A model generated the notes under the pieces. It saw only the letters and a list, made by a program, of their open reading frames with translations, was not told the origin of the DNA and did not search any database. Positions 9,953 to 17,195 of a DNA stretch of 64,000 nt are shown one piece after another (within the stretch, counting starts at the first letter, position 1; every line of letters begins with the position of its first letter). The position numbers were made by a program, and so were the translations under genes. Origin of the DNA: a bacterium 1XD8-76 (lineage in GTDB: Bacteria; Bacillota; Clostridia; Lachnospirales; Lachnospiraceae); assembly GCA_003611955.1 (NCBI GenBank), contig RAZE01000003.1, positions 62,001 through 126,000 of the forward strand, in the 5' to 3' direction.

Positions 9953-11311
9953 ATGGCATTACATAACACAGGCGATAAACATGATTTTACGGTGGGCTCC
10001 ATGTCGGAAGGAATCATACGGCTGGCGCTGCCGATGATTCTGGCGCAGCTTGTCAACGTTTTATACAATATCGTGGACAGGATGTATCTGGGGCATATGG
10101 AGGGGGACGGGCGTCTGGCGCTGACCGGCGTGGGCGTGGCGTTCCCGATCATCACGATCATCAACGCTTTCGCCAATCTCTGCGGGAGCGGCGGCGCGCC
10201 TCTGTGCTCCATCGAGAGAGGACGGGGGGATGAGGAGAAGGCGAGGCGGATCATCGGAAATTCTCTGACGCTGCTTCTTCTGTTCGGGATCGCCCTGACG
10301 GTTCTGGGGTATCTTGTGAAGACGCCGCTCCTGTATCTGTTCGGCGCCAGCGATGAGACGATTCCCTACGCCAACGCGTATATGGACGTCTATCTGGCTG
10401 GCAATTTGTTTGTGATGCTGGGGCTGGGGATGAATCCGTTTATCGAGTCCCAGGGGTTTGCGAAGACAGGGATGCTGACGGTGGTGATCGGCGCCATCCT
10501 GAATTTGGTCCTGGATCCGCTGTTTATCTTCGGACTGGAGCTTGGGGTTCAGGGCGCCGCGGCGGCAACGATCCTGTCGCAGTTTGTGTCGGCGGTGTGG
10601 GTGCTGTGTTTTTTGTGCGGGAGGAGAGCTATCCTGCGCCTGAATCTCCCGTCGCTTCGGCTGCGGCGGGAGCTGGTGAAGCGGATTTTGGCGCTGGGGC
10701 TGTCGGGATTTACGATGTCGGTGACCAACTCCCTGGTGCAGATTTTCTGCAATGCGTCCCTGCAGTTCTACGGAGGCGATCTGTATGTGGGGGCGATGAC
10801 GATCATCTACTCCGTACGGGAGGTGGCGCAGATGCCCATACAGGGCTTTACCCAGGGAGCCCAGCCGGTGCTCGGGTACAATTATGGTGCTGAGAAGAAC
10901 GGGCGCGTGAAGGAGGGCATCCGGTTTATCAGGCGGGTGACTGTGCTGTACGCGGTGGGCGTCTGGGCGGTGTTGATGCTGTTCCCGCGCTTTATCGTCG
11001 GATTTTTCAACGGCGAGGAGGCGCTGATGGAGGTGGCTGTGGTCTCCATGCGCTGGCATTTCGCGCTGTTTTTCTTTATGGCGTTCCAGTATGTGGGACA
11101 GACCGTGTTCGTGAGTCTGGGGAAGGCGAAGCAGGCGGTGTTTTTCTCGCTGTTTCGCAAGGCGATCCTGGGCGTACCGCTGATCCTGATCTTGCCGCGA
11201 CTGTGGGATCTGGGTATCACCGGTGTTCTGGCGGCGGAGCCCGTGACCAATGTGGTGGGCGGGCTGGCGTGTTATCTGACGATGAGGGCTGTGGTTTGGA
11301 AGAAGCTGTGA
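9953..11311 (+). CDS. MATE family efflux transporter
   Basis: This 452-residue multidrug and toxin extrusion (MATE) protein is an inner membrane exporter driven by a sodium or proton gradient. The N-terminal half shows the family pattern LPMILAQLVNVLYNIVDRMYLGH, in which an Asn and an Asp lie in TM1. The matching second half begins near residue 240 (LGLSGFTMSVTNSLVQ) and contains GFTQGAQPVLGYNYGA, also typical. About twelve hydrophobic segments are present. The start at ATG 9953 lies inside a nine-codon reading frame that begins at ATG 9937 behind GGAGCGGGAG, so the true start could depend on translational coupling. It stands alone between two hairpin regions. The substrate cannot be told. 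Confidence 0.92.
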   Translation: MALHNTGDKHDFTVGSMSEGIIRLALPMILAQLVNVLYNIVDRMYLGHMEGDGRLALTGVGVAFPIITIINAFANLCGSGGAPLCSIERGRGDEEKARRIIGNSLTLLLLFGIALTVLGYLVKTPLLYLFGASDETIPYANAYMDVYLAGNLFVMLGLGMNPFIESQGFAKTGMLTVVIGAILNLVLDPLFIFGLELGVQGAAAATILSQFVSAVWVLCFLCGRRAILRLNLPSLRLRRELVKRILALGLSGFTMSVTNSLVQIFCNASLQFYGGDLYVGAMTIIYSVREVAQMPIQGFTQGAQPVLGYNYGAEKNGRVKEGIRFIRRVTVLYAVGVWAVLMLFPRFIVGFFNGEEALMEVAVVSMRWHFALFFFMAFQYVGQTVFVSLGKAKQAVFFSLFRKAILGVPLILILPRLWDLGITGVLAAEPVTNVVGGLACYLTMRAVVWKKL

Positions 11312-11424
11312 GACGGCGTTAAAAAAGGATGCGCCGCATCGCAAAAATGTGGTATGATATTATACGATCGGTGGAAAAATAAGAGATACATTCAGAGGAT
11401 CGCCAGATGTTGTCTGCAGAGGAC

Positions 11425-11502
11425 GGGAATGAGCAGTATCGACAAAAACAGGCTCCGATGCAGTGGCAAGTCGCCTTTATTTTGTCGATACTGTTCATTC
11501 CC
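11425..11502. repeat. Long near-perfect inverted repeat (23-bp stem) upstream of bcp
   Basis: The arm at 11425-11447 pairs with 11480-11502 over 23 bases, with a single G-U. The 32-base centre can form a further AGGC/GCCT pairing. There is no T tract, so it is not a classical terminator. It lies 63 bases before the bcp start and downstream of a possible extended -10 element (TGGTATGAT, 11350-11358). No protein-coding frame explains it. It may be a folded 5' leader or a small palindromic repeat element. Confidence 0.6.
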
Positions 11503-11565
11503 TGTGTCTCAGAGAGAAGCTTTGGGATCATCTGAAAATATATGTTAAATGAGGAGGAGATAGAT

Positions 11566-12018
11566 ATGCTGGAAGTTGGAACAAAGGCGCCGGGGTTTTC
11601 GCTGCCGGACCAGAACGGGGACATGCATACGCTGGAGGAGTACAGAGGAAAGAAGGTCATTCTCTACTTTTATCCGAAGGACAATACGCCGGGCTGTACA
11701 AAGCAGGCCTGCAATTTCGGACAGCTCTACCCGCAGTTTACGGAGAAGGGCGCGGTGGTGATCGGGGTCAGCAAAGATTCCGTCGCCTCCCACAAGAAAT
11801 TTGAGGAGAAGTACAATCTGCCGTTTACCATGCTCTCCGATCCGGAGCTTCACTGCATTCAGGCCTACGATGTGTGGCAGGAGAAGGTCAATTACGGGAA
11901 GAAGAGTATGGGGGTTGTGCGGACGACCTATCTGATCGACGAGAACGGTGTGATCGAGAAGGCGTTCGGCAAGGTGAACGCGGAGGAGAATCCGGAGCAG
12001 ATGCTCGGGGAGCTGTGA
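11566..12018 (+). CDS. bcp: Thioredoxin-dependent thiol peroxidase (Bcp/PrxQ type)
   Basis: This 150-residue cytoplasmic peroxiredoxin reduces hydrogen peroxide and organic hydroperoxides with electrons from thioredoxin. The motif NTPGCTKQAC supplies peroxidatic Cys44 and resolving Cys49, the spacing that defines the Bcp/PrxQ class. Length is normal. I choose ATG 11566, which follows GAGGAGGAGATAGAT; the frame opens earlier at 11542, but that start lies in front of this ribosome binding site. The next gene is yaaA, 25 bases on, another peroxide-stress protein, so the two make a functional pair. The region upstream holds a long inverted repeat that may influence expression. Confidence 0.93.
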   Translation: MLEVGTKAPGFSLPDQNGDMHTLEEYRGKKVILYFYPKDNTPGCTKQACNFGQLYPQFTEKGAVVIGVSKDSVASHKKFEEKYNLPFTMLSDPELHCIQAYDVWQEKVNYGKKSMGVVRTTYLIDENGVIEKAFGKVNAEENPEQMLGEL

Positions 12019-12043
12019 TGCATTGGAAAAGGAGAAAACCGGT

Positions 12044-12796
12044 ATGAGAATCATCATTTCGCCGGCAAAGAAAATGAACGTGGACAGGGATTCCCTTGCG
12101 GTGAAGGGGATGCCCTGTTTTCTTGCGGAGACAAAAATCTTGATGCGGGAGATAAAAAAGCTTTCCCTTGAGGAGGCGAAGGCGCTGTGGAAGTGCAATG
12201 ACAGACTGGCTGAGTTGAATTTCCGGCGCTTTGAGGAGATGGATCCGGGGAGGTGTCTGACGCCCGCACTGCTGTCCTACGAGGGATTGCAGTATCAGTA
12301 TATGGCGCCGGGAGTGTTTACGGGGAGTGCGCTGGAGTATGTGGAGGAGCACCTGAGAATATTGTCCGGGTTTTACGGTGTGCTTCGCCCTTTTGACGGC
12401 GTGGTGCCCTACCGGCTGGAGATGCAGGCGCGGCTGTCCGTGGAGGGAAAGAAAGATCTGTATGGGTTCTGGGGCGATAAGCTCTACCGCGGGCTGATGG
12501 AGGGAAACCGGGACGGGATCATCCTGAATCTGGCCTCCAGGGAGTATTCCTGCGCGGTAGAGCCCTATGTGGAGCCCGGGTGTCATTTTATCACGGTCTG
12601 CTTCGAGGAGGATGTGGACGGGAAACTCAGACAGAAGGGCACTCTCGCGAAGATGGCGAGAGGGGAGATGGTGCGGTTCCTCTCGGAGAACGGAGTGGAG
12701 GATGCGGACGGGGTGAAGGAGTTTGACGGCATGGGATATCGTTACAGGGAGGAGCTGTCGGATGAGGGGAAGTTTGTGTTTGTGAAAGGTACATAA
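12044..12796 (+). CDS. yaaA: Peroxide stress protein YaaA (UPF0246)
   Basis: This 250-residue protein of the YaaA/DUF328 family begins with the family hallmark MRIIISPAKKM. In E. coli the homologue lowers free iron during hydrogen peroxide stress and so limits Fenton damage. Other conserved stretches are YEGLQYQYM, VVPYRLEMQ, NLASREYS and FVKGT at the very end. ATG 12044 follows AAAAGGAGAAAACCGGT; an in-frame TTG at 12023 is not needed. The gene is 25 bases after bcp and is probably co-transcribed with it. The next gene is convergent and ends only 11 bases away. Confidence 0.93.
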   Translation: MRIIISPAKKMNVDRDSLAVKGMPCFLAETKILMREIKKLSLEEAKALWKCNDRLAELNFRRFEEMDPGRCLTPALLSYEGLQYQYMAPGVFTGSALEYVEEHLRILSGFYGVLRPFDGVVPYRLEMQARLSVEGKKDLYGFWGDKLYRGLMEGNRDGIILNLASREYSCAVEPYVEPGCHFITVCFEEDVDGKLRQKGTLAKMARGEMVRFLSENGVEDADGVKEFDGMGYRYREELSDEGKFVFVKGT

Positions 12797-12807
12797 CAGG
12801 GAGGTAC

Positions 12808-13287
12808 TCAGATTTTTTCAAAGGCGATCCTGGGGCTGCCGTCGGAGACGTAGATGGTGCCGCACTTTCGGAAGCCGAACTTTACAACAAGATGCTGCAT
12901 AATGAGATTATCCTGGTGGGTATCGATGCGCAGATGAGGGATTTTGCTTTCGCAGTAGGTGACTGCTTCCGCAAGGATCCCTTTTTTCGTGCCGTTTCCG
13001 GCTATCCGGTGTATCGTGCCGTAGGGGGCGTCGGAGAGCCAGGCGCCGTCATCGATGCGGCGGTAGGTGTTGTCCTCCCCGATGATAAAGGCGAATACGC
13101 CGTAGATCGCGCGGGAATCCCGGCAGAGATAGAGATGTCCGTTCTCGATGTCCCTCAGGAGAAGTTCTTCCCGGGGATGGCCGTCCGCCCATTGATGGGG
13201 GTTGCCGGATTTTGTCATGAAGTCTCTGGCGTACTGGTAGATGGTTAAGATGTCAGGCAGGTTGTGTTCTTTGGCGGGGGTTATCAT
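12808..13287 (-). CDS. GNAT family N-acetyltransferase
   Basis: This 159-residue protein has the GNAT acetyl-CoA-binding fold. The N-terminus (ITPAKEHNLPDILTIYQYARDFM) is the usual first strand and helix, and the strand-helix core around IHRIAGNGTKKGILAEAVTYC holds the acetyl-CoA loop. The end, LRIDTHQDNLIMQHLVVKFGFRKCGTIYV, is the typical substrate-side pattern. It resembles the small acetyltransferases whose targets are unknown. It is read on the minus strand, tail-to-tail with yaaA, and its start at 13287 faces the promoter of the three-gene operon that begins at 13506. Confidence 0.88.
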   Translation of the reverse strand: MITPAKEHNLPDILTIYQYARDFMTKSGNPHQWADGHPREELLLRDIENGHLYLCRDSRAIYGVFAFIIGEDNTYRRIDDGAWLSDAPYGTIHRIAGNGTKKGILAEAVTYCESKIPHLRIDTHQDNLIMQHLVVKFGFRKCGTIYVSDGSPRIAFEKI

Positions 13288-13377
13288 GGGCGTCTCGTTT
13301 CTATGGTATTTTTGCAGGATAAATCCTGCTTTATTTTACCACATTTCCCGGTGGGGCACAATTCTGAAAAAGAGGGA

Positions 13378-13406
13378 TTGACACTCTGCCGGCAGTATGG
13401 TACATT
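13378..13406 (+). promoter_or_regulatory. Promoter of the RHH / Cys-rich / metallopeptidase operon
   Basis: TTGACA (13378-13383), a 17-base spacer and TACATT (13401-13406). The 100-base leader that follows, before the start at 13506, shows no obvious hairpin. Confidence 0.75.
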
Positions 13407-13505
13407 ATATACAACGAGATGATCTGCCGGGTACATGGTACAGAAAGAACGAGGTGATGGCAGCGGGTTTCAACAGTGCGGAACGGGCACGGAAAGGCGG
13501 ACAGT

Positions 13506-14231
13506 ATGGGAAGGCAAAATTATATGACGATCACCGTGGCGGACACGGTGCAGGATATGTTTCACGAGTTTGTGACAAAGAAGGGACTGACAAAGACGGC
13601 GGCTTTGAACGACGTTCTGGAGATGTATATGCTGGCGAAGGATGAGAAACTGTACCTGGAACTGAAAAAGAGATATCTGCACGTGGAGAGCGTGAGGAAC
13701 ATGATCGCGGACAGGGATGGAAAAGCAGAGGGCACGGCGGAGGAGTTTATTTTTATGAAGCTCGGGATGTCCGAGACAGCGGACGGCGATCCTCTTGACG
13801 GGGAGGAGACGGTCCGTCTGTATATGGAAGACGAGAGGGAAAGAGGGTATACGTGGTTTTCCACACAGTCGTTGTACTACGGAATGAATGATGCGCGGGT
13901 AAAATACTACAACAAAAAAATAGAGGGCGGAACAAAGGTGCGGATCCTGTTTGCGGTCAACAATGAAAATTATGACAACGATATCGCGTTTTCGGCGGAG
14001 GTGCTGGAAGTTTATTCCAGGAAACTGCCGGTGGGCTGTCCCGAGGACAACGGCTATCCTATGGCGTATGACAACGAGAAGGCGAGGATCTGGATCAAGA
14101 TGAGACATATCGAAGAGGAGAAAGAGATCAATGCAAGTATGCTGCAGATCACCAGCACGGGCAGGGATCTGAAACAGACGATTTCCAATGCGCAGTATCA
14201 TTTCGGATATGTTTCGTTTAAAAGGAATTGA
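13506..14231 (+). CDS. Ribbon-helix-helix protein with unknown C-terminal domain
   Basis: This 241-residue protein is the first gene of a three-gene operon. Residues 1-50 (QNYMTITVADTVQDMFHEFV, then LTKTAALNDVLEMYML) have the strand-helix-helix pattern of ribbon-helix-helix DNA-binding domains, so it may bind its own promoter. Residues from about 100 onward look like a small beta-rich domain with some resemblance to EVE/PUA-like folds (GGTKVRILFAVNN, FSAEVLEVYSR, ARIWIKMRH); this is only an impression. I choose ATG 13506 behind GGAAAGGCGG; a GTG at 13476 is also in frame. The next gene starts 12 bases after the stop. I know no characterised homologue. Confidence 0.6.
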   Translation: MGRQNYMTITVADTVQDMFHEFVTKKGLTKTAALNDVLEMYMLAKDEKLYLELKKRYLHVESVRNMIADRDGKAEGTAEEFIFMKLGMSETADGDPLDGEETVRLYMEDERERGYTWFSTQSLYYGMNDARVKYYNKKIEGGTKVRILFAVNNENYDNDIAFSAEVLEVYSRKLPVGCPEDNGYPMAYDNEKARIWIKMRHIEEEKEINASMLQITSTGRDLKQTISNAQYHFGYVSFKRN

Positions 14232-14243
14232 GGAGGAGAAGGA

Positions 14244-14867
14244 ATGAGCACAAACATGGAAAAGGAACGACTGATAATCAGCGGGAAAAGAGAAGAGGTT
14301 ATCGCTTCACTGCGGGAGCAGGCAGGGATGGACGAGGCCTATGCAGAAAAATGGCTGGATTTTCTGGAAAGTGATCCGTCTGTTTTAGGCGATGATGAAA
14401 AATTTGAACAGAGTCTGTGTATGGAAGAAATCGAGGAGGGAGGAGATGGGGGAGGTTTTTCTCTGGGGCTGATGATGCCGAAATATAATTATTATATCAA
14501 TATAAAAGCGGCGACGGTATTTTTGCTCTCTTTAATTATTGATAATAAAATCTCTTTCCCTGCTGTGTCACTTGGTCTTGCCGTCAGGGGGATGAACAGA
14601 CTGGTTCAGAAAATAGAGGAAGATTCCGGGGGGAAATGCATTCTTCTGGAACTGTGGAGGCAGCCGGAAAAGACGGGAAGGGCGGATCTTCTCGACAGAT
14701 TTAAGGGGGAGTGCTGCAATAATCATCTGTCGTGCCGCTTCCGGAATGAGGGAGAATGCCGATGTACCTGCGAGGATGCGGCGGAGATTCTGGAGAAACT
14801 GGCGGATGAGGGTATTCTGATAAGGGAAGGGGATACTTACCGCTATGATGTGATTGGCAGTTTATGA
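14244..14867 (+). CDS. Uncharacterised Cys-rich protein
   Basis: This 207-residue protein is the second gene of the operon, with a clear ribosome binding site (GAGGAGGAGAAGGA) and ATG 14244. The N-terminal third is helical and charged (MDEAYAEKWLDFLESDPSVLG). A hydrophobic stretch, AATVFLLSLIIDNKISFPAV, spans about residues 90-110 and could be a buried core or one membrane segment. The C-terminal part has a cluster of seven Cys (ECCNNHLSCRFRNEGECRCTC, roughly residues 154-174) that could bind zinc or iron-sulfur, followed by a short winged-helix-like end (AAEILEKLADEGIL). I recognise no family. Its place between a DNA-binding protein and a metallopeptidase suggests a regulatory or target role. 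Confidence 0.55.
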   Translation: MSTNMEKERLIISGKREEVIASLREQAGMDEAYAEKWLDFLESDPSVLGDDEKFEQSLCMEEIEEGGDGGGFSLGLMMPKYNYYINIKAATVFLLSLIIDNKISFPAVSLGLAVRGMNRLVQKIEEDSGGKCILLELWRQPEKTGRADLLDRFKGECCNNHLSCRFRNEGECRCTCEDAAEILEKLADEGILIREGDTYRYDVIGSL

Positions 14868-14877
14868 GGATGACGTT

Positions 14878-16146
14878 ATGAAATTAAATTATGTAGATGG
14901 ACGTTATAGCCCTTCGTTTTTTAATATGACGCTTATGACAGATGAGAGAGTAGAGACCGCTATAGAACGGTATTCCGAAACGTTTATACACGAGTTTATT
15001 CACTATCTTCAGGATCTGATATTGCCGTATAATATCAGGCTGAATATGGGGCTGATGCGCCAGTTCCTGAATGTGAGGCGATGTGCTTTGGAAGGGATAG
15101 AGCGGCCTTTTGATCGCTGGGGAGTGGACGAGAGACTGCTGCGTCTGCAATTTGACTATACGATCGGGAAGAATAAAAGGGAGGAAGACTATGTTCTCCA
15201 TGTGAGGAAGATGGAGGATGCTGTCGCCGTCTATGAGGAGGCGGGCGGATATGATGAGATATTTACCGGACGGGAGAGAAATTTCAGAATTTTTGCCTAT
15301 AATATAAAGGTGAATGATATGCGGACATCCTATAATCTGGGCGCCAGGGATCTGTTGGAATATATCGCCTACAAGATAGGGAAGAGGCATTATCCGCTTG
15401 CAAGAGAACTTCCGCAGCTTCCCTATATGTCCGTAGATCTGCTCTTTGAACATTATGGGCTGTCATCGGTGCCAGAGGATGTCAGAGTGTGTGTCGCGGA
15501 GGCATGTCTCTACAATGACAATCCGATGCGGCTGCTCCTGTTTCAGTTTTTAGAAAAAGAAGAGATGAAACGGATGTTATGCCATATGAGTTATGATGAA
15601 ATATACCGCTTTCTGTTGTCGATGGAATTCAGAACGACGGATGGAGTGGGGGAGGCGGTCAGGCATAAGACATATCGAAAGCTGAAACAATTTGAGACGG
15701 ATCTCAATGTGGGCTATTTTTATTTTGAAGGTATCAGAAATTGGATAACAGAAGTAAGCGATTTTGCAAAGAGTGAACTGACGGACAGATTTATATTTTC
15801 AGATATGTATCGGATGAGCGACGAAGAATTTTCAAGGACTGTCTCCGCTGTCATAAGCAGAATAGGTTTTCCGCTCGTCATGAACAGGAAAAGGGAGTGC
15901 GTCACGATTCTGTCGGGAGGACAGAACAGTGCGTCCGGCTTTGTCCAGTTTTATGTGATGCAGGAATTTATGGGGTATATTACGGGAACAGGAGAGAAGA
16001 GATGTCCCGTCTATGGGTTTTGCAGGGCAAACTGGGGGAGCAGCAGCGACGGCTGCGACTGTGGCGTAAAGCTGAAACGAATAGATAATAAAGATTGTCC
16101 CTACGCTGAATTTTTGAAGGCCTATGGTCTGGAAAACCGGGTTTGA
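14878..16146 (+). CDS. Putative zinc metallopeptidase (HExxH), third gene of the operon
   Basis: This 422-residue soluble protein carries the zinc motif HEFIH (His38, Glu39, His42) in a helix, ETFIHEFIHYLQDL, close to the N-terminus. A good candidate for the third ligand is Glu161 in ARDLLEYIAYKIG, which fits the gluzincin pattern of an ExxA helix after HExxH. The C-terminal 50 residues hold six Cys (RCPVYGFCRANWG, DGCDCG, DCPYAEF) that could form a second metal site. There is no signal peptide, so it acts inside the cell. ATG 14878 follows GAGGATGACGTT and lies ten bases after the previous stop; the earlier TTG is unlikely. The target is unknown; the operon partners are the first candidates. 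Confidence 0.65.
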   Translation: MKLNYVDGRYSPSFFNMTLMTDERVETAIERYSETFIHEFIHYLQDLILPYNIRLNMGLMRQFLNVRRCALEGIERPFDRWGVDERLLRLQFDYTIGKNKREEDYVLHVRKMEDAVAVYEEAGGYDEIFTGRERNFRIFAYNIKVNDMRTSYNLGARDLLEYIAYKIGKRHYPLARELPQLPYMSVDLLFEHYGLSSVPEDVRVCVAEACLYNDNPMRLLLFQFLEKEEMKRMLCHMSYDEIYRFLLSMEFRTTDGVGEAVRHKTYRKLKQFETDLNVGYFYFEGIRNWITEVSDFAKSELTDRFIFSDMYRMSDEEFSRTVSAVISRIGFPLVMNRKRECVTILSGGQNSASGFVQFYVMQEFMGYITGTGEKRCPVYGFCRANWGSSSDGCDCGVKLKRIDNKDCPYAEFLKAYGLENRV

Positions 16147-16161
16147 CAATTTATGGAAAAC

Positions 16162-16190
16162 TTGTACCCAGTCTCTATATGACATATAAT
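16162..16190 (+). promoter_or_regulatory. Promoter of the alpha/beta hydrolase gene
   Basis: TTGTAC (16162-16167), a 17-base spacer and a perfect TATAAT (16185-16190). It restarts transcription after the metallopeptidase gene. Confidence 0.75.
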
Positions 16191-16222
16191 AATATTAAAT
16201 CATTACAGGAGTGGAAAATATT

Positions 16223-17161
16223 ATGGCAAAAAAAGAATATTTTACATTTTTATCCAGCGACAAAAAGACGAACATCCACGGAGTGAAATGGATCCCCGAA
16301 TCAGGAGAGTATACGGCTGTTCTGCAGATCTGCCACGGCATGACGGAGTATGTGGAGCGATATCGGGAGTTTGCGGAGTATATGACGGCGCACGGCTATC
16401 TGGTGGTGGGGCACGACCATCTGGGGCACGGGGATTCCGTTGGGAGCACGGACGACTGGGGCTATATCGCGGATGAACGGGGCGAACAGTATATGATAGC
16501 GGACATCCACAAAGTCAGGAAGATGACGGAGAAGGAAAATCCGGGGCTGCCTTACTTTATACTGGGGCACAGTATGGGCTCCTATCTGTTGAGAAAATAT
16601 ATTACCAGATATGGAGAGGGACTCTCCGGCGCAATCATCGTCGGAACCGGCAGCGTGCCGGATGTTGTTTTGAAGACGGGGATGTGTGTGGCGGGATGCA
16701 TCGCCCTGTTTAAGGGCTGGCGCCATCGGAGCCGGTTTATGGAGAAGCTGTTCTTTTCCGGTTCCTTCAGGAAGTTCAGCATGGGCAGCAGCGACCCGGA
16801 GAACAACTGGCTGACGAAGGATATCGCCAGGATAGAGAAGTATTACGGGGAGCCGAAGTGTTCTTTCCACTTTACGCTGAACGGCTTCTACAATGTGATG
16901 AAGGTGGTCTCCTTTGACAATCAGATGAAGTACACGGAGAGGATCCCGAAGGATCTGCCCATCGTTCTGCTGTCCGGCGCGAATGATCCGGTGGGAGATC
17001 TGGGGAAGGGCGTGAAGAGAGTGGAGAGGCAGCTGCGCAGAGCGGGGATCAGGGACCTGTACTGCAGGCTGTACGCGAACGACCGGCATGAGATCCTGAA
17101 TGAGACGGACCGGGATGTGGTGTATCTGGATATTTTAAGCTGGTGCGAGCGGAGGAAATAA
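16223..17161 (+). CDS. Alpha/beta hydrolase, monoacylglycerol-lipase-like
   Basis: This 312-residue serine hydrolase of the lysophospholipase/monoacylglycerol lipase group cleaves an ester bond in a lipid. The oxyanion strand is LQICHGMTEY, HDHLGHGDS is the conserved loop, the nucleophile Ser is in LGHSMGSY, and the acid and base residues are in LLSGANDPVGD and NDRHEILNE. Length is normal and there is no signal peptide. ATG 16223 follows AGGAGTGGAAAATATT; the upstream GTG at 16211 is less likely. The gene has its own promoter and is followed after 34 bases by the GmrSD-like gene, so the two may share a transcript, though their functions do not obviously connect. Confidence 0.9.
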   Translation: MAKKEYFTFLSSDKKTNIHGVKWIPESGEYTAVLQICHGMTEYVERYREFAEYMTAHGYLVVGHDHLGHGDSVGSTDDWGYIADERGEQYMIADIHKVRKMTEKENPGLPYFILGHSMGSYLLRKYITRYGEGLSGAIIVGTGSVPDVVLKTGMCVAGCIALFKGWRHRSRFMEKLFFSGSFRKFSMGSSDPENNWLTKDIARIEKYYGEPKCSFHFTLNGFYNVMKVVSFDNQMKYTERIPKDLPIVLLSGANDPVGDLGKGVKRVERQLRRAGIRDLYCRLYANDRHEILNETDRDVVYLDILSWCERRK

Positions 17162-17195
17162 AAAAGAGATCAGGACAGAGGGGAGCATACAAAAG

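Noticed and set aside
11354-11548. 64-codon frame across the long hairpin
   Set aside because: The frame runs through both arms of the inverted repeat and has no ribosome binding site; the RNA fold is the better explanation.
13397-13645. 82-codon plus-strand frame overlapping the RHH gene
   Set aside because: No ribosome binding site; it starts inside the promoter's leader and runs out of frame through the RHH gene.
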